Shown here: positions 27,455-36,723 of the stretch, in pieces | Layout: each line of letters begins with the position of its first letter | How positions within the stretch are numbered: the stretch's first letter is position 1 | DNA from: Sphingomonas melonis | Lineage (GTDB): Bacteria; Pseudomonadota; Alphaproteobacteria; Sphingomonadales; Sphingomonadaceae | Length of the DNA: 64,000 nt | NCBI RefSeq assembly: GCF_013409985.1 | Contig: NZ_JACCBY010000001.1 | Span: forward strand, 620,001 to 684,000 | Reading direction: 5' to 3' | Notes under the pieces: model-generated | The model's input: only the letters and a program-made list of their open reading frames with translations | Database searches by the model: none | Told to the model about the DNA's origin: nothing | Position numbers and translations under genes: made by a program

Positions 27455-28024
27455 ATGGCGAGGATCAAGCAGCAGGATCATGACGGTGCCAGCATGCGCT
27501 GGTGCATTCTTCGCACCAGCGGCGGGCGTACCTTACCTTTGGCTAAGTCTCTCGCTGCCGCGGGCCTCGACGTCTGGACGCCCGTGCAAACGCTTACCAA
27601 GCGTCGCGGCCGGACCCGGGAACGGATCGCCTATGACGCGCCAATTATGCCGACTTTCGTGTTCGCCCGGGCTCATCAGCTCGCCAATCTCGCTCGGATT
27701 GCAGCTCAGCCCTTCAGTTCTCATCCAGACTTTTCGATCTTCCGTCATCTTGGGCGTGTTCCGCTGATCTTGGATAGCGAAGTGGCTGAAGCTCGGAGAG
27801 TGGAGGAGCGGGGGCGTCGCGCAGCTCTGGTTGGCACACGCAAGTCGTTCGTGGTGGGGCAACCGGTGCGAGTATCGGAGGGACCTGGCGCGGGACTTTC
27901 CGGCGAAGTGGTGGCGAACGGTGACGGTAAGTTCGTGCTTGTCGCGTTCGGCACCATCAACATGAAAATCGGGGCTTGGCTACTCGGAACGGATGAAGTA
28001 CAAACAACGGAATTAGCCGCCTAA
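27455..28024 (+). CDS. Phage NusG/RfaH-like transcription elongation factor
   Basis: A 189-residue NusG paralogue. The N-terminal NGN domain has MRWCILRTSGGRTLPLAK (RWCILRT is the family opening), AAGLDVWTPVQ and the APIMPTFVFAR strand. A C-terminal KOW-like part reads GQPVRVSEGPGAGLSGEVVA. NGN proteins bind RNA polymerase clamp and set pausing and termination. ATG 27494 is an alternative start nearer the domain edge. It lies just before the late operon and is the last rightward gene before it, so a late antiterminator role is plausible but inferred. Confidence 0.8.
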   Translation: MARIKQQDHDGASMRWCILRTSGGRTLPLAKSLAAAGLDVWTPVQTLTKRRGRTRERIAYDAPIMPTFVFARAHQLANLARIAAQPFSSHPDFSIFRHLGRVPLILDSEVAEARRVEERGRRAALVGTRKSFVVGQPVRVSEGPGAGLSGEVVANGDGKFVLVAFGTINMKIGAWLLGTDEVQTTELAA

Positions 28025-28117
28025 GCGGCCTGCGACGATTGCAGTGGCTGGCCACCGTCGTCCCTACTCACCGAGGCAGGCGCTTCTGGTGTTGTCCTAC
28101 GGCATGGCTCAGCCACT

Positions 28118-28654
28118 TTAGATATAATCGATCTCTTCCTCTTCTTCAGGCTCTGTCTGATGCTGAGGCTCGTGAAAAAGCGGCTCGTCGATAGCCAGCT
28201 CCTCAACAGGCAAGTCTTTCGATCGCAAACCAAGCAGCTTTCGGATTGCCACGCGTTCGCTGACCAAGTGCTCGTGCAGCTCAATCGCCATTGCTAGCGC
28301 CTCGTATCGATATGACGACCAATCGTGGATGCGCTGGCCGCTGTCAGGTGACCGGATGAAGGCGCGATATCGCTCGCCCATTTCGATGCAGGCAGCCTTG
28401 AGACGCATGCCCTCGACTGCCTGGTCACCACCCATCGCGATGGCAGGCGCAAACACGTCGCGGTGTTTGAAGAGGGCGTAGTCGACGAGGAGGCGGGTTA
28501 GCTCCATGCGCTTTGCTGTGAGTTCGCTCGTCAGCGACGCAGTTGAGGTTTCCCGGTGCATCTGCCGAATGCCCCACGAGACGATCGGCAATACCGCCGA
28601 CTGATGTGCATCGAGCTTCGCGGCCAAATCGCGCTTGTTCATGATCGATGACAC
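28118..28654 (-). CDS. Unknown soluble prophage protein
   Basis: A 178-residue, helix-rich protein ending in an acidic run (EPEEEEEIDYI). GTG 28654 is 6 bp from AAGGGG; ATG 28642 is the internal alternative. It runs leftward, opposite to NusG-like and late genes. It contains MELTRLLVDYALFKHRDVF and a central RYRAFIRSPDSG. No family recognised. Confidence 0.6.
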   Translation of the reverse strand: MSSIMNKRDLAAKLDAHQSAVLPIVSWGIRQMHRETSTASLTSELTAKRMELTRLLVDYALFKHRDVFAPAIAMGGDQAVEGMRLKAACIEMGERYRAFIRSPDSGQRIHDWSSYRYEALAMAIELHEHLVSERVAIRKLLGLRSKDLPVEELAIDEPLFHEPQHQTEPEEEEEIDYI

Positions 28655-28859
28655 GATGATCCCCTTGGCGGCTCAACCTGCCGTACGAAGATCGGCTCCC
28701 TCGTACGAGACCCTTTGATGGTTAACGACAAAAGCCATCGACAAGATCGTCATACAAGGTTCGGTTGGATTCCTCCGGCTGCTCTGAGCAGTGGGAGCAA
28801 AGGCGCACGCGTCGAGCGTTCGGCCTGCGGTATGGTGGAAGCGACTGCCGTCCTGCCCG

Positions 28860-29099
28860 CTAGCTTAACGTTTCAGCACTCATCCAAGATCGCGGACCGT
28901 GGTCGAATAGATCCGCAGCTTTGATCAGTTCGGCTGCGCGGTCTTTTAGAAGCGCTGCGTCACTGGCGTGATCGCTATGTGTGGCACGATGAAGGCAGAC
29001 GAGGGCCTCGTTCCATAGATCGTCGACGGTCATGGACCGAAGATCGCAGCCGAACCTTACAAGACCCGCAAAGTTCGCCATTAACGCATCGGTATGCAT
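28860..29099 (-). CDS. Small unknown prophage protein
   Basis: A 79-residue frame (MHTDALMANFAGLVRF ... LIKAADLFDHG) with protein-like composition and helices. ATG 29081 is a second start. It sits in the gap before the terminase genes. The remaining parts of 28655-29366 show no other gene I can support and should hold the late promoter. Confidence 0.45.
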   Translation of the reverse strand: MHTDALMANFAGLVRFGCDLRSMTVDDLWNEALVCLHRATHSDHASDAALLKDRAAELIKAADLFDHGPRSWMSAETLS

Positions 29100-29366
29100 G
29101 CATACCTGCCACTCTGATTAGCGTATCTCCGAGTATCGCAGGATCCAGTCCAACTCGGTCACTCAAGACAAACTCGGACTGGGGCGGTGTGACTTGAGCC
29201 GATCCGGACCGATAAAAGGCCGAACCCGACGGGTCCTTCCGGGCCATCTGAGCAGTACGGGGGGCGAAGGCGCAGAAGATCGCTAGGCACGACATGGCCT
29301 ATGGTTCTTCCTCCCCGGTAGGGAAACCGACGCTTTTCTGCGGCTTTGACCAGATGGAGCAGGGAA

Positions 29367-29864
29367 GTGGCGCAGATCGACCTCGAAGAGCCGACCCGGC
29401 CGCAGCTTGCCGCGCTGTTTGGCTGCTCCAGCCGATGGATCGGGGAACTCCGCTCCAAAGGCGACCTGCCGGCGGATGGTGCGTCGCTCCTCGAGAACAT
29501 CGAAGCGTGGGCGCAGAATAAGTATGGCGTCGAGGCGGCTGATCCTGACGCGCTCGACAAGGAACAGCAGCAGGCGCGCCTCGCCAAAGAGCAGGCTGAC
29601 GCCAAAGCGATGGATAACGCGGAGCGGCGGCGCGAGTTGGCCTCGCTGCCCGACATGGTCGCCGCCGGCGCCGGGGTGATCGTCATGATTGTCGCCCAGC
29701 TGCAGCAGGTCGGCGCGCGCGTCGCCAAGGGTGACACCAAGTTGCGAGCTCGCATCGACAGCGAGATCAACAACGTCCTCACCGACCTGAGCATGACGCG
29801 GATTGAAGAGGCGCGCGGCGGGGGCTTTGACGATGGCGAGCCCGAAGACGAAGGGGGCGCCTGA
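29367..29864 (+). CDS. Terminase small subunit (Nu1-like)
   Basis: A 165-residue packaging protein. The N-terminal winged helix (PTRPQLAALFGCSSRWIGEL) is the gpNu1 DNA-recognition fold. A long coiled helix follows (DALDKEQQQARLAKEQADAK). GTG 29367 has GGAG 7 bp upstream; a TTG at 29346 is less likely. First gene of the late operon. It overlaps TerL by 32 bp. Nu1 proteins bind the cos region, so cos is expected nearby. Confidence 0.85.
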   Translation: MAQIDLEEPTRPQLAALFGCSSRWIGELRSKGDLPADGASLLENIEAWAQNKYGVEAADPDALDKEQQQARLAKEQADAKAMDNAERRRELASLPDMVAAGAGVIVMIVAQLQQVGARVAKGDTKLRARIDSEINNVLTDLSMTRIEEARGGGFDDGEPEDEGGA

Positions 29865-31839
29865 GCCTTACCGCGCACCCGGCGCGCACGGCGTTGCCCT
29901 CGCTGCGGGGTGGCTCGCCGCCTGCCAGCCGCGCGAGCGCCCGCCCTTGTCGAAGTTCATGGTCGAGCACGCCCGGTCGGATGACGGCGCGCGTATCCGG
30001 CCATTCCCGTTTCAAGCGGACATCGCCGACGCGTTCACCGATCCCGAGACCGCGCAGCTGTCCGTCCGGAAGAGCAGCCGCATCGGCTACTCGACGATCC
30101 TGCAATGCTTCGTCGCCTGGCGCATCAAATTCGACCCGGCGCGCACGCTCATCTACCAGCCGACGATCGACGACGCGGAGAAGTTCAGCCGCGACGATCT
30201 CGATCCCGTGCTGCAATGGCCGGTCGTCCGATCGGTCGCCACGTTCAAGCCGCGGCACGCCGACAACCAGATCAGGGCGAAGCGCTACAAGGGCGGCTGG
30301 ATCCAAATCAAGGGCGCGAACAGCCCGAAGGAGTTCCGGCGCGTCACCGCCGACGACGTGTTCCTCGAGGAGTGCGACGGCTACCCTTGGGCATCAAAGG
30401 AAGAGGGCGACCCGGCCCGCCTCGCGTTCAAGCGCAACCTGACATCCCCGCGCCGCTTCAGCGCTGCCGGCTCAACGCCAAAGGTGAAGGGCTTCAGCCG
30501 GATCGATCAGCTGTTTGAGCAGGGCAGCCAGGAATACCGGTATGTCCCCTGCCCCAAGTGCGGGCACATGCAGACGCTGGTGTTCGGCGACGGCACCGGC
30601 CCCGGCATCCACTGGGCACCGAAGGAGATCCCAACCCGCGCTTGGTATCAGTGCGAGCAGGGATGCGAGATCGACGAGGCTGAGAAGCCTTGGATGGACG
30701 AGAATGGCGAGTGGCGTGCCCATAATCCGGCACAGTTTCCGCGCCATCGCTCTTTCCACGTCTGGGCAGCGTACAGCCAGCACCCCGGCGCCGCATGGCT
30801 AGAGATCGCGCGCGAGTTCATGGAGGTCCGCAAGGACCCCAACCTCTTGCGGACGTTCGTGAATCAGGTCCTCGGCGAGGCATGGGCAGAGCGCGGCGAA
30901 GCGCCGGAATGGCAGCGCCTCTATGATCGCCGGGAGAAGGCGATGCGGCTCGGCACCCCATCTGCCAAGGCAGGCTTGCTGATCGGCGCAGCCGATGTTC
31001 AGCGCGGCGGCGGCGGCCGCATCGATCTCGATATCTGGGCCTTTGGACAGGACCGGCGGCGCGAGTTCATCGAACGCATCGAGGTGTTCGGGCCGATCGC
31101 TGACAAGAAGACTTGGCAGAAACTCGACGAGCAGGTTGCTCGGACTTGGACCAGCGAAGACGGCCGGCCGATGAAACTCGCCCGCGTGGCTGTCGATTCC
31201 GGCGACGGCGAGAACACCATGGAGGTGTACGGGTGGGCCCGGCGTCACCCAGGCTTCGCCATGGCGGTGAAGGGACGGCACGCGATCGCAGCCAACCAGC
31301 CGATCGGTGCGCCCAGCTGGCAGGATGTAACGGTCGGCGGCCGCAAGCTGAAAAAGGGCGTCCGGCTTTGGAATGTCGGCACCTCGATGCTGAAGCTCGA
31401 GCTGTTCGGAGACCTTGAGAAGGAGAAGCCGGTCGACGGCGAGGCTTACCCTGAGGGGTATGTCTATCTGCCGGACGGAACGACCGACGAGTGGATCAAG
31501 CAGCTGGTCGCCGAAGAACTGCGGATGATCCGGTTGCGGAATGGCGGTTTCCGGCGCGAATGGCACAAGGTTCGCGATCGCAACGAGGCCTTGGATAACG
31601 CCGTTTATGCGCGTGCCGTGGCCTTCTCCCTTGGCGCTGATCGCTGGACGGCCACACAGTGGCAGGTGCTGCTCGAGAAAGAGCCGGAGCCTGATCCGCC
31701 CAAGCCGGCTGAGAAGAAGCCGGCTGCGAAGAAGTCTGCGCCGCCTCCGAAGCCAGCGCCGAAGGTCATCAGGACTAACAAACCGACACCACCGGCGCCC
31801 AAGCCGCCCAGCAACTGGCTGAACCGCAGGAGGCGCTGA
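29833..31839 (+). CDS. Terminase large subunit, GpA family
   Basis: A 668-residue packaging motor with ATPase and nuclease. The adenine/Walker A region reads VRKSSRIGYSTI (78-89), the degenerate lambda-gpA style. Walker B-like DDVFLEECDGYP follows, then a zinc-like CPKCGH ... CEQGCE pair. Nuclease acidic residues fit AADVQRGG and ARVAVDSGDG. The C-terminus is a Pro/Lys-rich tail of about 60 residues (PAEKKPAAKKSAPPPKPA). TTG 29803 is an alternative start. Confidence 0.93.
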   Translation: MASPKTKGAPEPYRAPGAHGVALAAGWLAACQPRERPPLSKFMVEHARSDDGARIRPFPFQADIADAFTDPETAQLSVRKSSRIGYSTILQCFVAWRIKFDPARTLIYQPTIDDAEKFSRDDLDPVLQWPVVRSVATFKPRHADNQIRAKRYKGGWIQIKGANSPKEFRRVTADDVFLEECDGYPWASKEEGDPARLAFKRNLTSPRRFSAAGSTPKVKGFSRIDQLFEQGSQEYRYVPCPKCGHMQTLVFGDGTGPGIHWAPKEIPTRAWYQCEQGCEIDEAEKPWMDENGEWRAHNPAQFPRHRSFHVWAAYSQHPGAAWLEIAREFMEVRKDPNLLRTFVNQVLGEAWAERGEAPEWQRLYDRREKAMRLGTPSAKAGLLIGAADVQRGGGGRIDLDIWAFGQDRRREFIERIEVFGPIADKKTWQKLDEQVARTWTSEDGRPMKLARVAVDSGDGENTMEVYGWARRHPGFAMAVKGRHAIAANQPIGAPSWQDVTVGGRKLKKGVRLWNVGTSMLKLELFGDLEKEKPVDGEAYPEGYVYLPDGTTDEWIKQLVAEELRMIRLRNGGFRREWHKVRDRNEALDNAVYARAVAFSLGADRWTATQWQVLLEKEPEPDPPKPAEKKPAAKKSAPPPKPAPKVIRTNKPTPPAPKPPSNWLNRRRR

Positions 31840-32045
31840 TGGCGTACACCCAGAGTGATCTCGAAGCGCTCAGCAAATCGATCACTGCCGGCATCCGGAG
31901 CGTTACCTACGCCGATGGGCGCAAGGTCGAATATCAGACGCTCGCCGACATGCGCGCACTGCGCAACGACATGAAGGAAGAGGTGGCTGCCGCTGCGCGT
32001 GCAGGTCGCCTCCGGACCACCGTCGGACGGATTATTCGTCGATGA
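31839..32045 (+). CDS. Head-tail joining protein gpW-like
   Basis: A 68-residue protein: SDLEALSKSITAGIRSVTYA, then DGRKVEYQTLADMRALRND. This is the gpW pattern (helix, beta hairpin, helix). It closes the portal after packaging. GCAGGAGG is upstream of ATG 31839, which overlaps the TerL stop by one base, and the stop overlaps the portal start. Confidence 0.85.
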   Translation: MAYTQSDLEALSKSITAGIRSVTYADGRKVEYQTLADMRALRNDMKEEVAAAARAGRLRTTVGRIIRR

Positions 32046-33496
32046 ATGTCATGGACCGCGCCATTGCCGCCGTCTCACCGGTATGGGGTGCCAAGCGTGC
32101 CGCAGCCCGGCGCGCGATCGGCCATCTCAACAAGCAATCGCAGAGGTATGTCGGCAAGCCAGGTGACTGGGACCGTAACACCGGGAATCCTGACGATGCC
32201 CGCCCGGCCCGGGCGACGGATCGCAAGCGCGTCATCGACTTGGTTTCGTCTGACCCCTTCGCGCGCAAGGCGCTGTCGGCCTTGGTGAATAACACCGTCG
32301 GTTGGGGCATCACTGGCGCCCCGAAGAAGGCGCCGACCACCTTCCGCAAGCTGTGGAACGACTGGCTCAAGACGTGCGACTGGTACGGTCGTCTGGGTTT
32401 TAACGGCCTGCAAGAGCTCGCGGTTCGCACCATGTTCCGCGAGGGCGAGGTGTTCGTCGTTTTCCAGACGTTGTCGCTCGCCGAGGCCGCTGGTTCGGTC
32501 CCACTCCGTCTTCAGCTGCTCGACGCTGGCATGCTGGCCACGTCGGTCTACAGTCACGGCGGCAATGACGTATCCGACGGCGTCGAGTGCGACGCCCGCG
32601 GACGGATCGTCGCCTACCACTTCTATGAGGGCCGCCCGAGCCAGCGGTGGGCATCGTATCGCACGGTCCGGGTACCCGCGGCGGACGTCATTCACCTGTT
32701 CGTTCAGGAATATGTGGGGCAGCGCCGCGGTCACAGCGTCTTCAACACCATCGTCAAGCGGCTCGGGGACATAGACGAGAGCGTCGAGGCCGAACTGGTC
32801 CGCAAGAACATCGAGGCCTGCTTCGCCGCTTTCATCACCCAGGGCGTCGACGATGATGGCGTGGTGTTCGGGCAGCTGCAGGGGGACGCGGAAGCGAGTC
32901 CACTCGGCATCCAGAGCGAGGGACTGACTCCGGGCATGGTCAGCCGCCTCGCGCCAGGCGAGAGCGTGAAGTTCGGCGATCCGAAAGCTTCCGGCGGCCT
33001 AAACGACATCCTACGGCTAGCGCTTCTGTCTGCGGCAGCCGGTGCCGGCATCACCTACGAGCATTTCGGCGACCTCTCCAACGTCAACTATTCGAGCTAT
33101 CGCGCCGGAAACCTCGAGTTCCAGCGGTCTACGGGGCGCATCCAGTACAATACGCTGATCCCCGTGTTCCTCGACCGCGTGGCAGCTCGTTTTCAGGAAG
33201 CAGCCTTCACTGCGGGTCTGATGCCGAACCGGGTCTACGAGATGGGCTGGTCGCCTCCGCCGTTCGAAAGCATCGATCGCGCCAAGGAAGCCACGGCTGA
33301 CATTCTGGAGATGGCGGCAGGTCTGGAAAGCCGCCCGAACTTGGTCGTCGCGCGCGGGTACGACCCCGAGCAACTGCGCACCGAAATCGCCGAGGATCGC
33401 GCCGCCAATCGCGATGCGAACCTGGTGTTCGCCGGCGATGCACCCCCGAGCCAGTACGCGCCGGCGGAAGCCGCACCCGCGACGGCTGCCGAATAG
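32042..33496 (+). CDS. Portal protein, lambda gpB family
   Basis: A 484-residue portal forming the dodecameric vertex channel. It contains WDRNTGNPDDARPARATDRKR (in part: RATDRKRVIDLV), LQLLDAGML, and NYSSYRAGNLEFQRSTGRIQ. These are conserved in lambda-type portals. The C-terminal tail is Ala/Pro-rich. Start ATG 32042 overlaps the gpW stop. Confidence 0.92.
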   Translation: MNVMDRAIAAVSPVWGAKRAAARRAIGHLNKQSQRYVGKPGDWDRNTGNPDDARPARATDRKRVIDLVSSDPFARKALSALVNNTVGWGITGAPKKAPTTFRKLWNDWLKTCDWYGRLGFNGLQELAVRTMFREGEVFVVFQTLSLAEAAGSVPLRLQLLDAGMLATSVYSHGGNDVSDGVECDARGRIVAYHFYEGRPSQRWASYRTVRVPAADVIHLFVQEYVGQRRGHSVFNTIVKRLGDIDESVEAELVRKNIEACFAAFITQGVDDDGVVFGQLQGDAEASPLGIQSEGLTPGMVSRLAPGESVKFGDPKASGGLNDILRLALLSAAAGAGITYEHFGDLSNVNYSSYRAGNLEFQRSTGRIQYNTLIPVFLDRVAARFQEAAFTAGLMPNRVYEMGWSPPPFESIDRAKEATADILEMAAGLESRPNLVVARGYDPEQLRTEIAEDRAANRDANLVFAGDAPPSQYAPAEAAPATAAE

Positions 33497-33507
33497 GAGC
33501 CAACCTT

Positions 33508-35709
33508 ATGACGAAGCCCACCACGGTGCGCCCGCGCGCCGACGATGCGCCGCGCCAGATCGGTGAGACGGTCGACGCTCAGCTGCCGCCCGCGCGCGGG
33601 GGCCGCAAGGCCGCCATCGTGGCGGGTGCGCTGCTCGGCTCGGCGATGGCCGGCATGCTGACGCGCGACGCCCCCGGTCAGCGCCCAGGGGCAGACCCCG
33701 AAGAGCGCCGACAGCCCCAGGCCGGCGGTCGCGGCACGCGCAGCCTGACGCTGGCACCGGACAGCTATGACGCCGAGGCTCATACAGTTGAGGCGGTGCT
33801 GTCCACCGGCGCGGCAGTAGCGCGCTACTATTTCACCGAAGAGCTGGAGATCAGCGCCGAAGCGATCGACCTCGACCGCGTCGCCGGCGGGGTGTGCCCG
33901 CTGCTCGATACGCATAACCAATATGAGGTCGGCGCCCAGATCGGCCGGGTCACCTCGGTGCGCTTCGAAGGCGCCCAGTTGATCGGCACCTTGCAATTCG
34001 ACCAGACCACGACCGGCCAAGAGATTGAGGCGCGAGTCGCCCGCGGAGAGCTCCGCGCGATCTCGATCGGCTACCGCGTCACCCGCTGGCAGATCACCGC
34101 CACCGACGACAACGATAACGAGACGTGGCGCGCTGTCGCCTGGGAGCTCCTCGAAGCCAGTCTCGTCCCAGTTCCCGCCGATCCGAACGCCGTGGTTCGA
34201 TCCGCACCAGGGACCACCAGCGCTCACGGATCACAAGAGGAAGAAGATATGCACCGCAACCTGCCGGGCGGCGGCGTCGCCCACCCGAATGCCAACCGTG
34301 GCGCCGCTGCTCCCGCGCAGCCTGCCGCTGACACCACCGTGGTCGTCGAGCCGAACGGCGCGACCCGTACCGAGCCGAACCAGCCCGCCAATACGGCCCC
34401 GGCTGCCGAGCAGCGCGCCGCGGGCGTTTCGGCATCGCGCATCCTCGATCTCTGCGGCCGTTCGGCATCGCTCGGCAACGAGTTCGCCGCCGAGCTGATC
34501 CGCGCCAACGAGACCACGCCGCTCAGCGAGGCCGACCTGCTCGGCCGGGTCAACGAGCGCCTGATCAGCGATCGCCCGACGATTGACGCGCGCGCCGGCG
34601 CCAGCGGCACCGAGACCGAAGGCTATCGGCAGGCGGTCGAAGACGCAGTGATGCTTCGGGCCAATCCCGACGCGCAACTGCCGGACGAACCGGGCCGCAC
34701 CCGGGCGCAGCGCATGGAGGCGGCCCGCGAGTTCCGCGGTCTCACCATGATGGAGCTGGCGCGGGACTATCTCGGCCGCACCGGCATCAACACCCGCGGT
34801 ATGGGCCGGCTCGACGTTGCCGGCGCCGCGCTCGGCATGCGCTATGGCGCGCTGACCACCAGCGACTTCGCCAACGCGCTCGGCGCGGTCACCAGCCGTC
34901 GCGTCCGCGCCGCGTTCGTGGCCGCCCCCCAGACGTTCCGCCCGCTCGTTTCGATCGGCACCCTGCCCGACTTCAAGCCGGCGCAGATCATCGGCCTGGG
35001 CGATGCTCCGGCGCTGCTGAACGTGCCCGAGAACGGCGAGTTCAAGCGGGGCGCGATCACCGACACCGGGATGACCTACCGGCTGTACACCTATGGCCGC
35101 ATCATCGCGATCACCCGCCAGGCGATAGTCAACGACGACCAGAACCTGTTCGGCCGTCTGCCGACGATGTTCGGCCGCAAGGCGGCGGACCTCGAAAGCG
35201 ATCTCGTCTGGGGCATCCTGCTGTCCAACCCGAACATGTCGGACGGCATCCCGCTCTTCCACGCCAGCCACGGCAACCTTGCGCCGGCCGGGGGCGAAAT
35301 CAACGTCGTCAACGTCGGCAAGGGCCGCCAGGCGATGCGCCAGCAGAAGAGCAATGAGGGCGGCTTCCTCAACATCGGCGCGACTTACCTGATCGTCGGC
35401 CCGGCACAGGAAACCGCAGCCGACCAGTTCGTGACCGCGATCACTGCGAATACGAACAGCGCGGTCAATCCCTTCGCCGGTCGCCTGCAGGTGATCGTCG
35501 AGCCGCGCATCACCGACAACAGCTGGATGCTGTCGGCAGACCCGAACGCGTTCGACACGATCGAGCTCGACCACCTGCTCGGTCAGGAAGAGCTGTTCAC
35601 CGATACCCGGGTCGGGTTCGACGTCGACGGCGTCGAGAACAAGGCCCGCCTCGACGTCGGCGCGGCCGCGCTCGACTACCGCGGCTTCTACAAGTCGCCG
35701 GCCTACTAA
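33508..35709 (+). CDS. Prohead protease-major capsid fusion protein
   Basis: A 733-residue fusion. Residues about 75-235 are an HK97-family prohead protease, with the putative catalytic His in PLLDTHNQYEVG and Ser in RAISIGYRV. A Pro/Ala/Asn linker (about 236-320) follows, then a scaffold-like helical part and the major capsid domain (about 430-733: LVSIGTLPDFKPAQ, SNPNMSDGIPLFHASHGN, VEPRITDNSWML). Self-cleavage should release the capsid subunit. No separate protease or capsid gene is present. AGGAG precedes ATG 33508. Confidence 0.9.
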   Translation: MTKPTTVRPRADDAPRQIGETVDAQLPPARGGRKAAIVAGALLGSAMAGMLTRDAPGQRPGADPEERRQPQAGGRGTRSLTLAPDSYDAEAHTVEAVLSTGAAVARYYFTEELEISAEAIDLDRVAGGVCPLLDTHNQYEVGAQIGRVTSVRFEGAQLIGTLQFDQTTTGQEIEARVARGELRAISIGYRVTRWQITATDDNDNETWRAVAWELLEASLVPVPADPNAVVRSAPGTTSAHGSQEEEDMHRNLPGGGVAHPNANRGAAAPAQPAADTTVVVEPNGATRTEPNQPANTAPAAEQRAAGVSASRILDLCGRSASLGNEFAAELIRANETTPLSEADLLGRVNERLISDRPTIDARAGASGTETEGYRQAVEDAVMLRANPDAQLPDEPGRTRAQRMEAAREFRGLTMMELARDYLGRTGINTRGMGRLDVAGAALGMRYGALTTSDFANALGAVTSRRVRAAFVAAPQTFRPLVSIGTLPDFKPAQIIGLGDAPALLNVPENGEFKRGAITDTGMTYRLYTYGRIIAITRQAIVNDDQNLFGRLPTMFGRKAADLESDLVWGILLSNPNMSDGIPLFHASHGNLAPAGGEINVVNVGKGRQAMRQQKSNEGGFLNIGATYLIVGPAQETAADQFVTAITANTNSAVNPFAGRLQVIVEPRITDNSWMLSADPNAFDTIELDHLLGQEELFTDTRVGFDVDGVENKARLDVGAAALDYRGFYKSPAY

Positions 35710-35765
35710 GCCGCCCGTCCAGCACATAGGCGACGGGGCAGCGCTCCGTCGCCGGGAGACAGCAC

Positions 35766-36068
35766 ATGAAGACCATCAGCTTGCGGCAGCCGCTCCCGAT
35801 CGGCGGCCCCGTCCATCACCCTTCGGAGGGGCCGGTCACGGTCGACAGCGAACTTGCCGATCACTTGATCGAAACTGGCCTTGCAGACGAGGTCGAAGAC
35901 GATGGCGAGGAAGGCGACGACGAGGGAGAGGTCGAAGACGGCCTCGACGACCTGACGCTCGTCGACCTGGGCCTGCTCGTCACCAAGGAGGGCGTGCCCA
36001 CTCATGGCGCGACCAAGAAGGCCGACATCATCGCCGCGATCCGCGCTCACCGCGCGCCGGCGGAATAA
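35766..36068 (+). CDS. Small acidic head-region protein
   Basis: A 100-residue protein with a very acidic middle (EVEDDGEEGDDEGEVEDG) and a C-terminal HeH/SAP-like helix pair (VTKEGVPTHGATKKADIIAA). It lies between capsid and DUF2190 genes. Proteins with such helix-extended-helix ends occur beside capsid genes in many phages. Role unknown. Confidence 0.65.
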   Translation: MKTISLRQPLPIGGPVHHPSEGPVTVDSELADHLIETGLADEVEDDGEEGDDEGEVEDGLDDLTLVDLGLLVTKEGVPTHGATKKADIIAAIRAHRAPAE

Positions 36069-36080
36069 GGAGCACCGACG

Positions 36081-36407
36081 ATGAAGAACTTCGTTCAGCC
36101 CGGCGATAATCTCGATCTCGCCGCCCCCCGCGCTCTCACCTCCGGCGCCGGCTTCCTCGTCGGCTCGATCTTCGCGGTAGCGTCGGTCGATGCTGCTCAG
36201 GGTGCCACGCTTGCGGGCGTGACGCGCGGTGTGTTCGACCTTCCGAAGGCAGTCGGGGCCGTCACCCAGGGTCAGAAGATCTACTGGGACAACACCGCGT
36301 TCGTGGTCACGACCACCGTGGGGTCCAACACGCAAATTGGCGTCGCGACGGCGGCCGCAGCTTCGGGCGACGCGACCGCGCGCGTGAAGCTGGGCTACGT
36401 CGCCTGA
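36081..36407 (+). CDS. DUF2190 capsid decoration-like protein
   Basis: A 108-residue beta-rich protein: FVQPGDNLDLAAPRALTSGA, GVFDLPKAVGAVTQGQKIYW, then ARVKLGYVA. This is the DUF2190 pattern, thought to be a head decoration or fiber protein located next to the capsid. AAGGAG precedes the ATG. Confidence 0.82.
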   Translation: MKNFVQPGDNLDLAAPRALTSGAGFLVGSIFAVASVDAAQGATLAGVTRGVFDLPKAVGAVTQGQKIYWDNTAFVVTTTVGSNTQIGVATAAAASGDATARVKLGYVA

Positions 36408-36408
36408 T

Positions 36409-36723
36409 ATGGACCCGTTCGCCGCGGCGCTGGACGCGCTCTTCTACGCGCCCGGCTCCGCGGCGGCGGTCTATATCCCCGAGCATGGTTTTCCGCGCGA
36501 AATCCGCGTGATCCGAAGCCAGCCGGATGCCGATGTTCAGTTCAGCGATTCCCAGATCATCCAGGCGACCAACCTGTTCGAGATCCGCAAGTCGGAGGTC
36601 GACCGGCCGGCGCACGGCGCGCGGCTGATGATCGGCGACGACGTCTATTCTATTCAGGGCGACGGACGGCTCGACGTCGAGGGGCTGACGTGGACCGTCG
36701 GCGCGGAGCCCGATGCGCGTTGA
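36409..36723 (+). CDS. Head-tail joining protein
   Basis: A 104-residue protein in the connector position (lambda FII-like). Pattern: AAVYIPEHGFPREIRVIR, FEIRKSEVDRPAHGARL, IGDDVYSIQGD. Its end overlaps the next gene by 11 bp. Family call rests on position and size. Confidence 0.7.
   Translation: MDPFAAALDALFYAPGSAAAVYIPEHGFPREIRVIRSQPDADVQFSDSQIIQATNLFEIRKSEVDRPAHGARLMIGDDVYSIQGDGRLDVEGLTWTVGAEPDAR

Noticed and set aside
28715-28924. A 69-codon plus-strand frame in the gap before the terminase
   Set aside because: No ribosome binding site, mixed composition and overlap with a better minus-strand frame.
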